From Tetrahymena elliotti 4EA (Eukaryota > Ciliophora > Oligohymenophorea > Hymenostomatida > Tetrahymenidae): DNA of 64,000 nucleotides. Position 1 is the stretch's first letter. Each line of letters opens with the position of its first letter. Where the stretch lies: contig AFXF02001797.1 in NCBI GenBank assembly GCA_000231825.2, forward strand, positions 62,001 through 126,000. Reading direction: 5' to 3'. The position numbers and the translations under genes were made by a program. The notes beneath the pieces were generated by a model that was given only the letters and a program-made list of their open reading frames with translations, did no database searches and was not told the DNA's origin. Below, piece after piece: positions 13,001 to 24,046 of the stretch.

Positions 13001-13085
13001 CAGTATCTGAGCTCTGATTCTAGCTATTTACCCTAATTTATTCTTAGGATAAATCAATTTATTAATATAAATGCTCGTGTTTCAT
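10080..13085 (-). CDS. PIGN: GPI ethanolamine-phosphate transferase 1 (PIG-N/Mcd4 type)
   Basis: A single frame of 1002 codons, close to the family's usual 900-1000 residues. After an N-terminal cytosolic tail and one signal anchor (VIGLGTLLHLLFIFSIFDVY), the lumenal alkaline-phosphatase-fold domain shows YDGGRADTIYG, VPTES (nucleophile Thr), the EDM...GW...LEYDRIYN block typical of PIG-N, LIISDHGLADIGAHGDGNP and TPFIIWGKGI. PSLMASLLGLPIP and NNEGILPLEFLDGTEVYKA also match PIG-N rather than PIG-O or PIG-G. About a dozen membrane helices follow. The enzyme adds ethanolamine phosphate to the first mannose of the GPI precursor in the ER. Odd point: the usual D-T-N-G-H-A-H motif reads CDAIGTGFKPSYPAY, so a metal-ligand His appears to be Thr. 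Confidence 0.93.
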
Positions 13086-14043
13086 ACCTATTTTTTAATT
13101 TAGATTATTTAATAATTTCAATTAATATTGACTTTATCAAAATTTGTCATAAAATTAGAGCATTTGAATGTAGGTTTATCAATTATTTTAAAAGATTGAA
13201 AAGTAATTAACTACTATCTCCTTACATAAAATTGATTTTTCTCATTTTTCTTTTTTTTTTTCATAAGAAAAATGTGCAACATAAAAAAGAAACTTCATCA
13301 ATTGATGTAATTTTATTTTGAATGGAAATTTTAAATAACAAAACAAAAAAAAATCACAATTTCATTTCAAAAGCCAAATCAAAAAATTTTCTTAAATAAT
13401 ATTCTTATTAATTCACATTTAATTGATTATGGATAAATTTAAATAATATTGAATAAAACTATCTAAAAACTTTACTTTTGATATTTTTTTATCCATATAA
13501 TTTCTTTCAAAATCGAAGTTTTGATTACATATTTAAGATAAATAAAAATAATATTTTCAGTAAAAGATCTAAACTTTCCAAAAAAATTGTTTAATCCACC
13601 ATTTACATATCTTAAAATATTTTAAAATAATATTTTTTTAAAACTTATTAAACTTGGAAAGATAAATTTTTCAAACAGCGATGAGAAAAATTTAAATAAA
13701 TTAATAATACTGAGCTGATAAATAAATAAAAAATATCTTCTCTGAAATGAAATTAAAGCTTAGTTCCTAATTCTTTTTAATTAAGGGTGCTAGAACGGAA
13801 AAAATTAAAAGCGTTCTACGAATACATTTCATAAAAATTATAAAAAAAATGTAAACAATTTATATAAACTTAAGAATATTTGTAATATCTCATCTAATCT
13901 TCTGTAACAAATGTAAAATATAAAATTAAAGGATTAATAGTATTTTCTAAATAGAATTTCACAAACAAAAAATATATTTATCATTGGTAAAAACTGAAAC
14001 ACCTATTTTAGCTTTCCAATATAACAATTTAAAATTTATTTCA
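13086..14043. other. Intergenic, AT-rich
   Basis: About 960 bases without a supportable frame on either strand. It separates the PIG-N-type gene from the FYRN/FYRC gene, both on the minus strand, and should hold the promoter of the former. Confidence 0.6.
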
Positions 14044-17000
14044 TCAATCTAATTCTTCGTTGCTTCTGTTGATATTTTTAAATTTAAATTTGTACTTTGC
14101 ACATTTTTCTGCATTTTATAAATCTTCTAAAAGTCTAATTACATTAGTTTCAAGCAATCCAAATCTTTCAGTACCAGAGATTGTAACTTTCTCCTTTTTA
14201 ACATCTTGAAGCTCATTTACTCTTTAGCAAATATGAACCCAGCATCCTGTAGAGCTTTCTTTGACAATAGGATTATCAGGATCTTCAGCAGAAGTTACTC
14301 TGTAAAGAGGTTTACCTTCTGGCCCTTCTAATATTTCATTAGTATATTCACATCTTACACCCTTATTGAAAATTGATGCATGAACTCTAATACTTTTAAA
14401 TCCAACTGGGAATAGATTGTGCTCTGAGTGATATGTAGGAAGCAAATTGATTTCACCAGTTGCAAGCAATTTCAAACTAGTATTTATCTAAATAGGGAAT
14501 ATGATTTTACCATTTTCATCTCTATTAATTTCAAATTTAGGTTTTTTTATCTGCTGATCCTTAAAAGTGATTTATTTATCCACTTTTCTCTTTTTGTTTT
14601 CTAATTAAATACAAAAATATGTTACAAAAAAATTTAAAAAAACAGACAATTTAAAAAAAAAGTTGAAGAGAAATTTAGTTAATTAATTACAAGTTTTATC
14701 TTTGATGTCTTTGAAACATTCACAGAGCCATTCAAGTCTTTCATAAAGCTTTTAATCATCAATATTGAATTACTTTAATTGGTAATTTTCAAAATTTTCT
14801 AAATTTGAAAGAGCATTAAAACCATTATTTGAGACCAAAAACATTAAGTTCCTATTTTTAAAAATTTATTTAAATGCATTTAATTCTGTAGACTATTTAT
14901 ATAATATTACAGATCATGAACCTTAGGAATATATTCAGTATTATCAATGTATCCTAAATCATCTATTGTGAGAGATTCGTGTCTCTTTAAGAGCTCATCT
15001 ATGTTATTATTAAACAGTTATTAGTTATTAGAAAGAACTGTTTTTCTTATAAAGTGAAGCATGTTTGTTTTTTAGTTGAATTTTCTTGCATTCTCTAAAG
15101 TAATAGTAAACCCATCTTCATCTTTATCTTCTTCAACAATAGAAATATTTTGTTCTTCCTCCCCTTTTTCAGTTTAACATTACACAATTAATTCTTGACA
15201 TTTAACTCTAATTCTTTAAACCATCTTTTCAATTTGAGAAATGCTCTTATCAAACTCTTTGGGTTAAGGTTTCTTTGGGGCGCTTTCTTCTATCTTTATC
15301 TCCTTTGGCTCATCTTCCTTCTTTTCTTCTATTTACATTTATTCACCTGTATCTTTTTATTGTGCTTCTTATTTAGCGCTTTCTAGTATAATCTCTTCTT
15401 TTATTTAACTACTCTACTTATCCTCTTTGGGCTTGTTAGATTCGCCATTTTAAACTTCTTCTTCTTTAATCGCACTTTCCTCCTTTACTTCATTTTAGTT
15501 TGTAGCTACTCTATTCTTTAAGTTTTCATTATATGCAAGTTTCATTTTTTCTCTAATTTCTACCCAATTAGATCTTCCATCATTATTTAAAGGAACACCA
15601 TTATCCATCAAGTAACTAAATAGAATTTCTTTCTCGTCTACTGACCATCCCTTTTCTTCATCATCGCTACTTGCAGACATGTCAAAATCGATTTTTCCCT
15701 TATCTTCTTCACTTTTTAATATGGTCTAAATCAGCTTCTTAAGTCTTCTTGTTAAAGCATCAGATGTAGGAAAGTTTTGGTAGACATTAGCAACTTTAGG
15801 TAGATTTTAATCAAAATAAATATTAAATTTTAATAATTAAAAAAACCTTACTTTTCTCTAATTCTGAAAAGCAATATTCTTTTGCATGTCTTATTGTGGG
15901 GTAGTTTGCATAACCATATTTATAAACACCTCTTAAAAGATCAGTATCATGTTTTTTAGTCCACCACACAGAAGGTCTTTATCCATAAAGTAAAGAATTA
16001 GGCAAAAAGTTTAGTAAACCTTCCCAATTAATTTTATCTTTATCTTTGTCTGCAATACTTTTAAGTTGATCATCTTTATATTTTTTTATAAGGACTCTAA
16101 TACGGTAAAGAAGCTAAAGACGTTTTGTAAAAGGAATAGCCCTTTAATTTAATGTCAAAGTATCCCAATCCTCTGTTTATTTTAAAAAATTTTATGAATT
16201 CAAAGATTTTGGATAAATTTAATAAATATTTTAATAATTTTTTATCATTTTAAGAATATAATCTTAAAAGGTTTTAGAGCAATATTTATATCTTATGTAA
16301 TGATAAAATAGAGATATTGTTTTATTAATAATTTTATTTTACTATCACAAGGAGTAATGTAGGAATCGTCAGGATATTCATCTATCATATTGTAAAGGAA
16401 TTATTTTAATTCTGCATTTTGAGATGTTAATTATTCTGCTAAAGATCTAATAAAAGCATTTGCAAAGGCCCTAATTTCTGATTTAGGTCTTTCTGCTAAT
16501 TTACCACCTATTGATGTAGAGGATCTTTATATTTGTTTCCATCTACCATAACCATAGTTAATAATGCATTTTTTAAGCTATTCTCTATCATCAGCAGACC
16601 ATTTTTAATATAAAACTTTATCATGCTATTTGTTGTTTGGATTTGCTTTTTTAAGAATTATATTTAAAAATAATATTTTTGCTTAAGAATTTTACATTAA
16701 TTTTATGCATGTGAAAAAACCGATGATGCTTTCAAATTTAAAGATTCATTTTTTTATACTTCTGAGGCAGGTAATACAAGAACATATAAATGAGGAACTT
16801 CACATTTATCACACCCAATATAAATTTGAGAAAAGTTATTCAAGTATAATGTGTATTCCTCTTTTATTAATGAAAAAAAGATATTGATAAACGTATTTAA
16901 ATAAAAATATAATTATAAATAAATTCTTAGATCCTTTAATATTGTGAAAGATAAAATATTTTTTCCACTTAAATATGTTAATATTTTAAGATTCTATTAT

Positions 17001-17692
17001 ATTTTAAAAACTACTAAATTTTCATTAAAGAAACCTAACAAATTCATTTCAGTTTATGATATAAGTTTACCATATTTATCGAAGAAGTCTAGATTGTTTG
17101 CTTTTTTTAACTCATTTAAAAGGAATTAAGCATCTTTGAAAACATTAGCTTATTAGTTATCAACACTTAGCTAATCAAATGCAATCATGGAAAAACATTT
17201 TTTCTTAAGACTGTAAAATAAAATTGCATGCTAATCTTTTCTATATAAAAATGTTTGATTTAAATAACCAACCTAAATTTATCAAAATTTATATTTGCCG
17301 CCCTTAAATTCCGCTCAAATTAATTTTTTGTCTTACTGAGCTGCCTATTTATTGATATTATTTTTGCAAATTTTAAAATAAAATCTTACATTTCTACACA
17401 GTTGCCTATAGCAAGTGTTGATGGATATTCCTTTATTGCTATTCCTGGTTTTTAAATTTCTTTTTATGACTTTTTCCTTAAAATGAGAGGAATCTATATT
17501 AATTATGACAATAATTTAATTGGTTTAGAATTAGTATGGATAATTATAATCTAAATTTTAGAAATTAAATCTTTGTGCATCATCTCATTTTGACAATAAT
17601 ATATTTTATCAAAAAACTTTGTTTACTTATCTAATAAAAAACTCTTCCTAATTTAAACTCTGCAGCTTTGCAAAGGCATACTCGTTTTCCAT
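14044..17692 (-). CDS. Chromatin protein with CHD6-9-like SANT regions and FYRN/FYRC
   Basis: Model starts MENEYAFAKLQSL at 17690-17692 and ends NRSNEELD at TGA 14044-14046; about six introns inferred, frames connect throughout. Order seen: N-terminal region with KPGIAIKEYPSTLAIGNC; a Cys pair IGCDKCEVPHLYV reminiscent of a zinc finger; a SANT-like block (KWSADDREQLKKCIINYGYG then RWKQIQRS); a second (VWWTKKHDTDLLRGVYKYGY, ANYPTIRHAKEYCF) very like the region behind the helicase of CHD6-9/Kismet; ANVYQNFPTSDALTRRLKKL; a third (EKGWSVDEKEILFSYLMDNG); an acidic linker; then FYRN (YHSEHNLFPVGFKSIRVHAS ... CEYTNEI ... LYRVTS) and FYRC (STGCWVHICQRVNEL). No helicase motifs are present. Nuclear, presumably a remodelling or methyltransferase-complex subunit. 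Whether all exons belong to one transcript is inferred. Confidence 0.75.
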
Positions 17693-18110
17693 TTTCACTA
17701 ATTCCTAATAATTAACTAACTATTTATAAATTAATAACTACAGATTTAGAATTTCTTAATAAAATTAATTAAACTAATAAACTTCTATCAAATAATTAAA
17801 AACTTCTTTTAGACAATAAACAAGATATTAATTAATTAAAAGGATATCTTCATACAACAACAAAATGTAATAATTAAGCAAATCTAAAAAAAACTTTAAT
17901 TTAATCAATTAAAAGATTTCCTTCATTTGATTTTGCTTTTTATAAAAAAAAATATTTTTGATTTTAAAAAAATAAAAAAAAATCTTTTTATTAAAAATTT
18001 TTCATTATCATGAAAAATTACTAAATCAAATTATTGATTTCATAAAAATAAAAAAAATTAAATTAAATAAATAAAGAAAAAATGGCAGCATCTCCCCCTA
18101 TTATGAATTT
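17693..18110. other. Intergenic, AT-rich
   Basis: About 420 bases carrying the presumed promoter of the FYRN/FYRC gene (transcribed leftwards). No gene seen. The short frame at 18082 (MAASPPIMNFQSFF) is too short and lies antisense to the frame described next. Confidence 0.5.
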
Positions 18111-18452
18111 TCAAAGTTTTTTTTGATGTTATTTTTATTTTTGTTTCCTTTTTTTTGTTTTTATTTTATTTGTTTTGGTTTTTTTTGCTTTTAATTTTAT
18201 TGCTTTTACTTGTTTGTTTGCTTTTAAGTTTTACTGTTGCTGTTTTGCTTTTTATTCTGTTTTGTTCTTTTTTATTTGTTTAATTTATTTCTTTTTTTAT
18301 TTAATTCTTTTGTAATTTATCTTTTTTTTTCTCTCTCTTAATTAAAAAATTATTTAAAGAGGACAATTTGCTCCATGGCACAAAAAGTCTGAAACTCTTT
18401 GGTCAGGCATTTTATAAGGCATATGATTAATAAAGGCTTTTGTTTAAGGCAT
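18111..18452 (-). CDS. Possible small Lys/Gln-rich basic protein (doubtful)
   Basis: A frame of 114 codons from ATG 18450-18452 to TGA 18111-18113. The first 35 residues are ordinary (MPQTKAFINHMPYKMPDQ, then VSDFLCHGANCPL with two Cys), the remaining 75 are almost only Lys, Gln, Asn and Ala, for example KANKQVKAIKLKAKKTKTNK. On the plus strand this appears as the striking T-rich tract 18120-18330. Such tails occur in nuclear basic proteins of ciliates, but low-complexity purine runs also give them by chance. Upstream exons could exist in 18460-18960, where base composition is less AT-rich than its surroundings. Confidence 0.3.
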
Positions 18453-20469
18453 TTTTTAAAAAAATAATAGGATGGAATCTATTTTTTAATAAATATATGA
18501 TTTTAATTCGAGAAAAGAATTGTTTTCGTGGGGCTTTAAAAACTTTCAAAAATATTGCAAAAGTTTAGAAGAAACTTTGAGATTTCCGCTAATTTTTGAC
18601 AATTTTTTGAGTGTTTGGCAATCAAACAGTGAGTGTCGTGCTACAATAAATTCTAGCGTCGCACATGATAAGAGTTCACCTCCCTTGAGTCATGCTAGTA
18701 ATCTATTCAATAATTTCAGTAAAGAAATTATCATCTATATCTTAAATGATTCAAGTTAAGAATAATTCATTGGAGTTAAGTTTTTATGATTTAAGTATAA
18801 ATCATAATGAACTATTTCATTAACTTATTGAATTCATTTATCTGGAATTAAAAACTTAGGTTCCATTAAAAACATATAGATTACTGAAAATATGTCCCCT
18901 TCGCTGGTTCAGAAGATCATATTTTATACAAGAACATCTCAGGTTAAACCCAAATCAGAGCTTAAAGCTATTTTAAATTATTTTCCATTTAAGGATTTTT
19001 TATTTTTGTGATATTTAATTTTTTTTTTTGAAATTAATTATATTTTTTCCTCTCTCTAATCAAAATCTAAATAATTTGAATTTACACAACAATTCAAATA
19101 AATCCTAAAAAGCAAAAGCAGTGAAATTAAATTTTAGGGATTTTTAATGTGAAAACAATTAAAAAAATAATTTTAACTCTAAAACAAATAATTAAAATTG
19201 AAATGTTAAAGGTTAAAGGTTAACTTTAAAGAAAATAATTTTATTCTTAAAACTCAATCTTTATTGAAAATAAAAATGTTATCTTGATAAATATACATCA
19301 AAAACTCAAAAGTTAAGAACTTAAAAAACAGTGAGTATTATTAATGTAGTAAACACATTCAAAAATAATTTAAAAATATTAATTAAAGAACTAATAAAAG
19401 TTATTAAAAAACTGTGTAAGAAATTGTAATTTTGTTGAGGTTGTATTGGAAAATACTGTTACATTTGCTAGTTGGAAAATTATTGTTTAAGTTTTATTGT
19501 TTAAAAATAAATAAATATGAAGATTATTAGATTTTAAAAATGAATCTTATAATTTTTGAAAGAGAAATGCTAAATTAATTTTATTTTTCTTCAAAATCAA
19601 TTAGGAAATACTTAGGATTTCATTTTACAACCCTATTTTGATTATTTCTCTTAAAATTTTAGACTGCATTTTAGATTTTTAATTTTAAAATTGATTTCTT
19701 GCTTAATTCATTTTTTTTATAAGGAGGTAATAGGAATGCTTTATAAAATAGGTATTAAATAAATCGAAAATATTTTTAAAGTATTCTTTATCAGAAACGA
19801 CATCGACTATTATTAAAATTTTAGAAAAAAATTTTCAACAAAAAATAATTTTGTCAAATTATGTTTGCTCAACTGAAAATAAATATATGAAGTAAGATAT
19901 TGTATGTTTGTGTGAGTAATTATTTTTATTAGATATCTTTAGTCTTTTTATGTTTAAAATAATACCTGTATTAATCTTTTCAAACAAACCAACATTTTTG
20001 TAATTGCTTTTATAAAATATTTCCCAAAAATTATTCTTTTATCTATACTCCTATTTATTGATTTATGAATTTATAAAATATTTCTTCTTGAAAACAGATT
20101 GTTGCATCAAAGGATTAAGAAATGAACAATACGAAGATAGATGAAAGCATGCTTTAGATTACAGCTAATTACATAAATACATTCATTACTGTTAGAGATA
20201 TTTCATGATATAGTTGTTAGTATTAGCTTCCTAAATCTAATTTATTTATAACTTTTATATTCACTCTTATTCCTAATATCCCTTAGAGTATATGTATACC
20301 CTATAAGAGGGCTTTCATTCTTGAAATATAATTTTTACTTTCAAGAATGCTATAATTGCCTATTTCAAACTAAATCAATTGTGTTAGTAAATCTTGTAAA
20401 ATTATCTACCTTGAGTGCTAATAATTATAAAATAAATATTAATAATGGATACTATTTTTCTATTTTGCT
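18453..20469. other. Gene-poor 2 kb, first part less AT-rich
   Basis: 18460-18960 is visibly richer in G+C than the surrounding intergenic DNA and has open frames on both strands, but I recognise no family; it may be exons of the Lys/Gln-rich frame, a decayed gene, or a non-coding RNA. From 18960 to 20470 the sequence is typical AT-rich spacer. A small direct repeat (GTTAAAG, twice, then GTTAAC) lies at 19205-19225. A 28-codon plus-strand frame at 20121 (MNNTKIDESMLQ...) is not supported. Confidence 0.4.
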
Positions 20470-20948
20470 TCATATTCTTTAAATTTTTTATAAACATTTA
20501 GAAAATATTCAAAAATTTTATTTATCAATTACACAGAATGATGGTTGAGAGAAGGCTTGAAGTTGTTATCATCATCTAAGAAGAAGTATACCTTATTAAG
20601 TTCAGGGACTTCCCACTTTTACTAATAAACGGGAGCACCACTGGCTAATTTTGCAACCTTGTTATCATTACCAGTCTTCCAGAAGACAAGTTAGGAAGCA
20701 AATCCACCCAAAAGAGTGCTAGCAGCAACAACACCAGCTCTTTAGTAGAGAGGTAACTTAGCTAAAGAATGAACACGATTGACAGCTTCCATAGATAACC
20801 AGAAACCTAAGAATCTACCACCGTTAGTCCATTAAGGAACCTTGTCGTAAATAGCCTTGATTTATTCTTGCTTAGATTCGTCAATCAAAGAAGTGTGGGT
20901 ATAAACGGTCTTATCACCGTCTTGTAATTCTAAGAAGATATTGCTCAT
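20470..20948 (-). CDS. Short membrane protein, highly expressed codon pattern, 140 aa
   Basis: Begins MSNIFLELQDGDKTVYTHTS. Exon 20533-20948 plus an inferred 56-base intron (20477-20532) and a seven-base last exon give ...LNHHSVI and TGA 20470-20472, with phases that fit; without the intron the frame runs on without a sensible end. One hydrophobic segment (AGVVAASTLLGGFASQLVFW) follows a soluble N-terminal half; the C-terminal third is polar (KWEVPELNKVYFFLDDDNNF). Codon choice favours GGT, GCT, AAG, GTC, CTC and GAC, unlike its neighbours, which in Tetrahymena marks strongly expressed genes. A ciliate-specific subunit of a mitochondrial membrane complex is a guess from size, single helix and codon bias; I do not recognise the family. 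Confidence 0.7.
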
Positions 20949-22389
20949 TTCTATTTATGTACCTTAAAAATCCTTAATCTTATTTTATTGAATTTTAATT
21001 TATTTATTTATCTTTTTCTTTTTAGGTATTTTTTTCTTCTTCTTCTTCTTCTTTATTCTTATCAATACCTATTTTTTTTTCCCTGCCTTAATTCCCTTCT
21101 TTTCCTTTCCATTTTCTTGAATGCATTCATTTTTTACAAGCAATCTTTTTATAAGTTTTGTTCCATATTATTATCACCCTTTGATTTGTTAGTTTGCTTT
21201 ATTTGATTAGTATTAACATATGTTATTATTTATTATATGCATAGATTATCAATCATTTTATCTTCGAAAAACCCAATAATATACAATTCACTAAACAAAT
21301 CTTTCCAAAGAAATGGATTAATTTAATTGAGAGAATGCCAGTGCTAATATTATTCAATTTTTATCTCAGCAACAAATGTCAAATGTGTTTTTCAAAAATA
21401 CAATTTTCATTATAAATACTTAAAAATGGAAGAAATTTCAATCCAAATATTTTTTAAAGTGGATAAACTAATTGATCTTTTTGATCTAAAATATAAAGTT
21501 TTAATTATTTTTTAGAATCACTTTACAATTAACATATGGTTTTTATATTTATTCAATATGATATTTTGTTAAAATAAATAAAGCTGATTATATTAATTTA
21601 ATATGTTTCGAATTTTATTTAAATGACCAAAAAGTAGTTATGGAATTAAGATATTCTAAATGGGATTTTTTATATGAAATAAGAGAATATAAAACATTAT
21701 CTTAAGACTTTAGTTAAAGAAGTAGTCTTGAATGAAAGATCAAAAATTTCTAAATAAATAAAGCTTATTCTATTGAATAAGAAAGCTTTGAATATTTGTA
21801 AATAATCAGAAATATTGTTCTAAATTTGTATCAAAAATAAAAAATGTAAATATTTTGATAAAGATTTTAGTTCTAACTTAGAGAGTTTAAAATATCATTT
21901 AATGAGAAATAGAAAAAATTTAAAGATAATTTGATTTTTTTAGATTTTTTTAAATTTGTTTGAATGATAAAAAATTAAATATGAAATTAATATATTCTAA
22001 ATGGTCTTTTTATCTAAAAAGATAAGATCTAAATTATTTTTTATAAAAGATTTTAGTTAGAAATCGTTTGTCTTTATTTGTTGTTTTTAATCTAATTAGA
22101 TTACGTATTCATTTTTTGACTTATTTAAATGAGAAAATGCAGGAGTGAATTTGAAATAATAATAAATATTTTAAATTTAAGTTTGTTATTTGCTGAATTT
22201 TGTAGAATAGGATGAAGTACAATTTATTACATAAAATATTTTAGTTTTATTAAAAATCTCTTGTTTGTTTCTTTATTTGTCAATCATAATTTCTCTTATT
22301 AATTTCAAAAAACGAGTGTAAGAAACGATATTTAATTTTTAATGCTCTCTCTTTTATATTGTTAATTTTGTTAAGATTTAAGAATCATA
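20949..22389. other. Intergenic with a diverged duplicated segment
   Basis: About 1.4 kb of AT-rich spacer. Two stretches resemble each other: near 21615-21680 (AAAAAGTAGTTATGGAATTA, then AGATATTCTAAATGG) and near 21965-22015 (AAAAAATTAAATATGAAATT, then AATATATTCTAAATGG), about 345 bases apart, suggesting an old tandem duplication. A frame MEEISIQIFFKVDKLIDLFD begins near 21427 but lacks support. Confidence 0.4.
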
Positions 22390-23255
22390 TCAACCAATAC
22401 GGACACCTTTTCCTTAGAAATAATTAGAATTTCCTCCTTAGTTACTTTAATTATTGGATGTGCTTGTATCTAAAATAATTTTAAATTATAAAAATATAAA
22501 TTAGAATGATAGAAAAGTATATTTTTGATAAAGAATTTTATTTCTTTTTTCTAACCTATTTAATATTATAATAATTTGCTTTTGTATCTTAGTTGCTTAT
22601 TTTACTTATAATAAATTTTTAAAATGTCAAGAATATATTTACTTTGATTGCGATTGTTTTCAATTGTATTAGACGATGCAGGAGGATAGTAAGCTTCGCT
22701 ATCTCCACTTCCTGATCCACCGTAGTTGTAGTTTGTTCCATAATTTTAATTACTTCTTTAACCGCCTTAAGAATATTGAGCTCCACCAACAGCTTAGCCT
22801 TAACCAGCTCCCTACAAACCTAACATTCCATATTATCCTTATTCATATTAGCAAGCTTTAAATTCCTTATAAGCTTAGAATGTGTAGTAGGCTGCGACAA
22901 TATAAAATATCAAAAATATAATGCAAAAGATTACAATTGCATGATCACGTCCACTATCTCCAAAAAATGGTTATGAATTTTATAGAGGAGTTAATAAGCC
23001 AACACCATATGAAATAGTTCCTAAAATACATATATAAACTATGTAAAATAAGCAAAAACATTATGAGAGTTAAGCCCAGCTCATCCACAAGATAAAGCAG
23101 CTTAATAATTCATAAATTCCTGAAACAATATCTTTGAAAAGAATCATTTTGAGCAGAGCAATAACAAGTTCACATACTGCCAAAATTTTTAAAGAGTTTA
23201 CACATGATTTTGCTTTCTAAGTACTGGGTTATATATTTTCAAAAGGAAGACACAT
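22390..23255 (-). CDS. Four-helix membrane protein with Gly/Gln/Tyr-rich tail, 230 aa
   Basis: Starts MCLPFENIQPSTQKAKS. Hydrophobic segments follow at about residues 20-45 (LKILAVCELVIALLKMILF), 50-65, 70-95 (CFCLFYIVYICILGTIS) and 110-135 (AIVIFCIIFLIFYIVAAYY). The last 90 residues are cytosolic-looking and rich in Gly, Gln, Tyr, Ser and Asn (QYGMLGLQGAGQGQAVGGAQ ... YNYGGSGSGDSEAYYPP) and end GKGVRIG. One intron at 22470-22642; exon lengths 613 and 80 bases give 231 codons with matching phase. The layout resembles small tetraspan vesicle proteins with aromatic cytosolic tails, but this is topology only and no family is claimed. Confidence 0.8.
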
Positions 23256-24046
23256 TTATGAATTCTAAATATTACTTACTACAGCTTATTATAATCTTTT
23301 TATTTTTTTACTTTTTTCAATAAAAATGTACTATTATATATTATTGTAATTATTACTAATGATTATTTTTTTTGATGTCTTTCTTCTTTTGATTAAGAAA
23401 TTTGATTGAAAATTTTAAGTATTACATTCTGATTGATCATGCAATATCAATCTTTGAAAATTTAGATAAAAATTATAGTCTATTCTTAGTTCCCTTATCA
23501 TGATGATTAGCAAGCCAAACAACTTAATCAAAAAATAAACAAATTTTGGTATTTATGAATCACTAACTGCTTGCATAAAATAAATATTATTAGAATTAAT
23601 GCTCATTTACATAAACCTAAATTTTATAAAATTATCTTGTTGAAATAATTTCAAAATAACATTTTAAAAGCTATTAAGAGAATTTAAAAAATAGATTCTT
23701 TTCTACACACATTTTAATAAAATAAATATTGTTGAAATATACATAATTTAACTTTTTTAAAAATTATTCAGCCTACTCAAAACATAGACTATTTTCTTCA
23801 AAGTAGTTTAATACAGTATTATTGAAATAAAAATAATTTAATATTTTTAAAAACTATTCAATTAAACTCATTTAGAACATAAATTTTTATCTTCAACATA
23901 CATATTTTAAGCTTAATAATAATGTTGAAATAAAAATAGTTTGAATTTTAAAAACTATTAAGCTCATTAAAAACATAATTTTTCATCTTCAACATAGGTA
24001 TTTTAAATACAAATAAACAAATAAATAAAGAAAAATAACTATTTTA
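23256..24046. other. Intergenic, containing imperfect tandem repeats
   Basis: About 790 bases between two minus-strand genes. The left part is ordinary AT-rich spacer (promoter side of the four-helix protein gene). The right part, next to the 3' end of the helical-repeat gene, is made of imperfect tandem repeats described separately. No open frame of interest. Confidence 0.6.
23638..24010. repeat. About four imperfect tandem copies of a 90-113 base unit
   Basis: Copies begin near 23639, 23731, 23820 and 23934, each with TTGAAATA (or TTGAAATAAAAATA), then a T-rich block, AAAANTATT, a C/T-containing part (CTCATTTAGAACATA or CTCATTAAAAACATA), and CTTCAACAT or similar, then ATTTTAA. Copies three and four are closest to each other. 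Located directly downstream of the helical-repeat protein gene, they may lie in its 3' UTR or spacer. No coding capacity is evident. Confidence 0.55.

Noticed and set aside
17255..17280. AACCAACCTAAATTT, resembling part of the Tetrahymena chromosome breakage sequence
   Set aside because: It differs from the strictly conserved 15-base element in several positions, there are no telomeric repeats nearby, and it lies inside a gene model.
18360..18470. GC-richer segment considered as an RNase P, SRP or U snRNA gene
   Set aside because: None of the conserved core motifs of these RNAs is present; a coding reading on the minus strand explains part of it.
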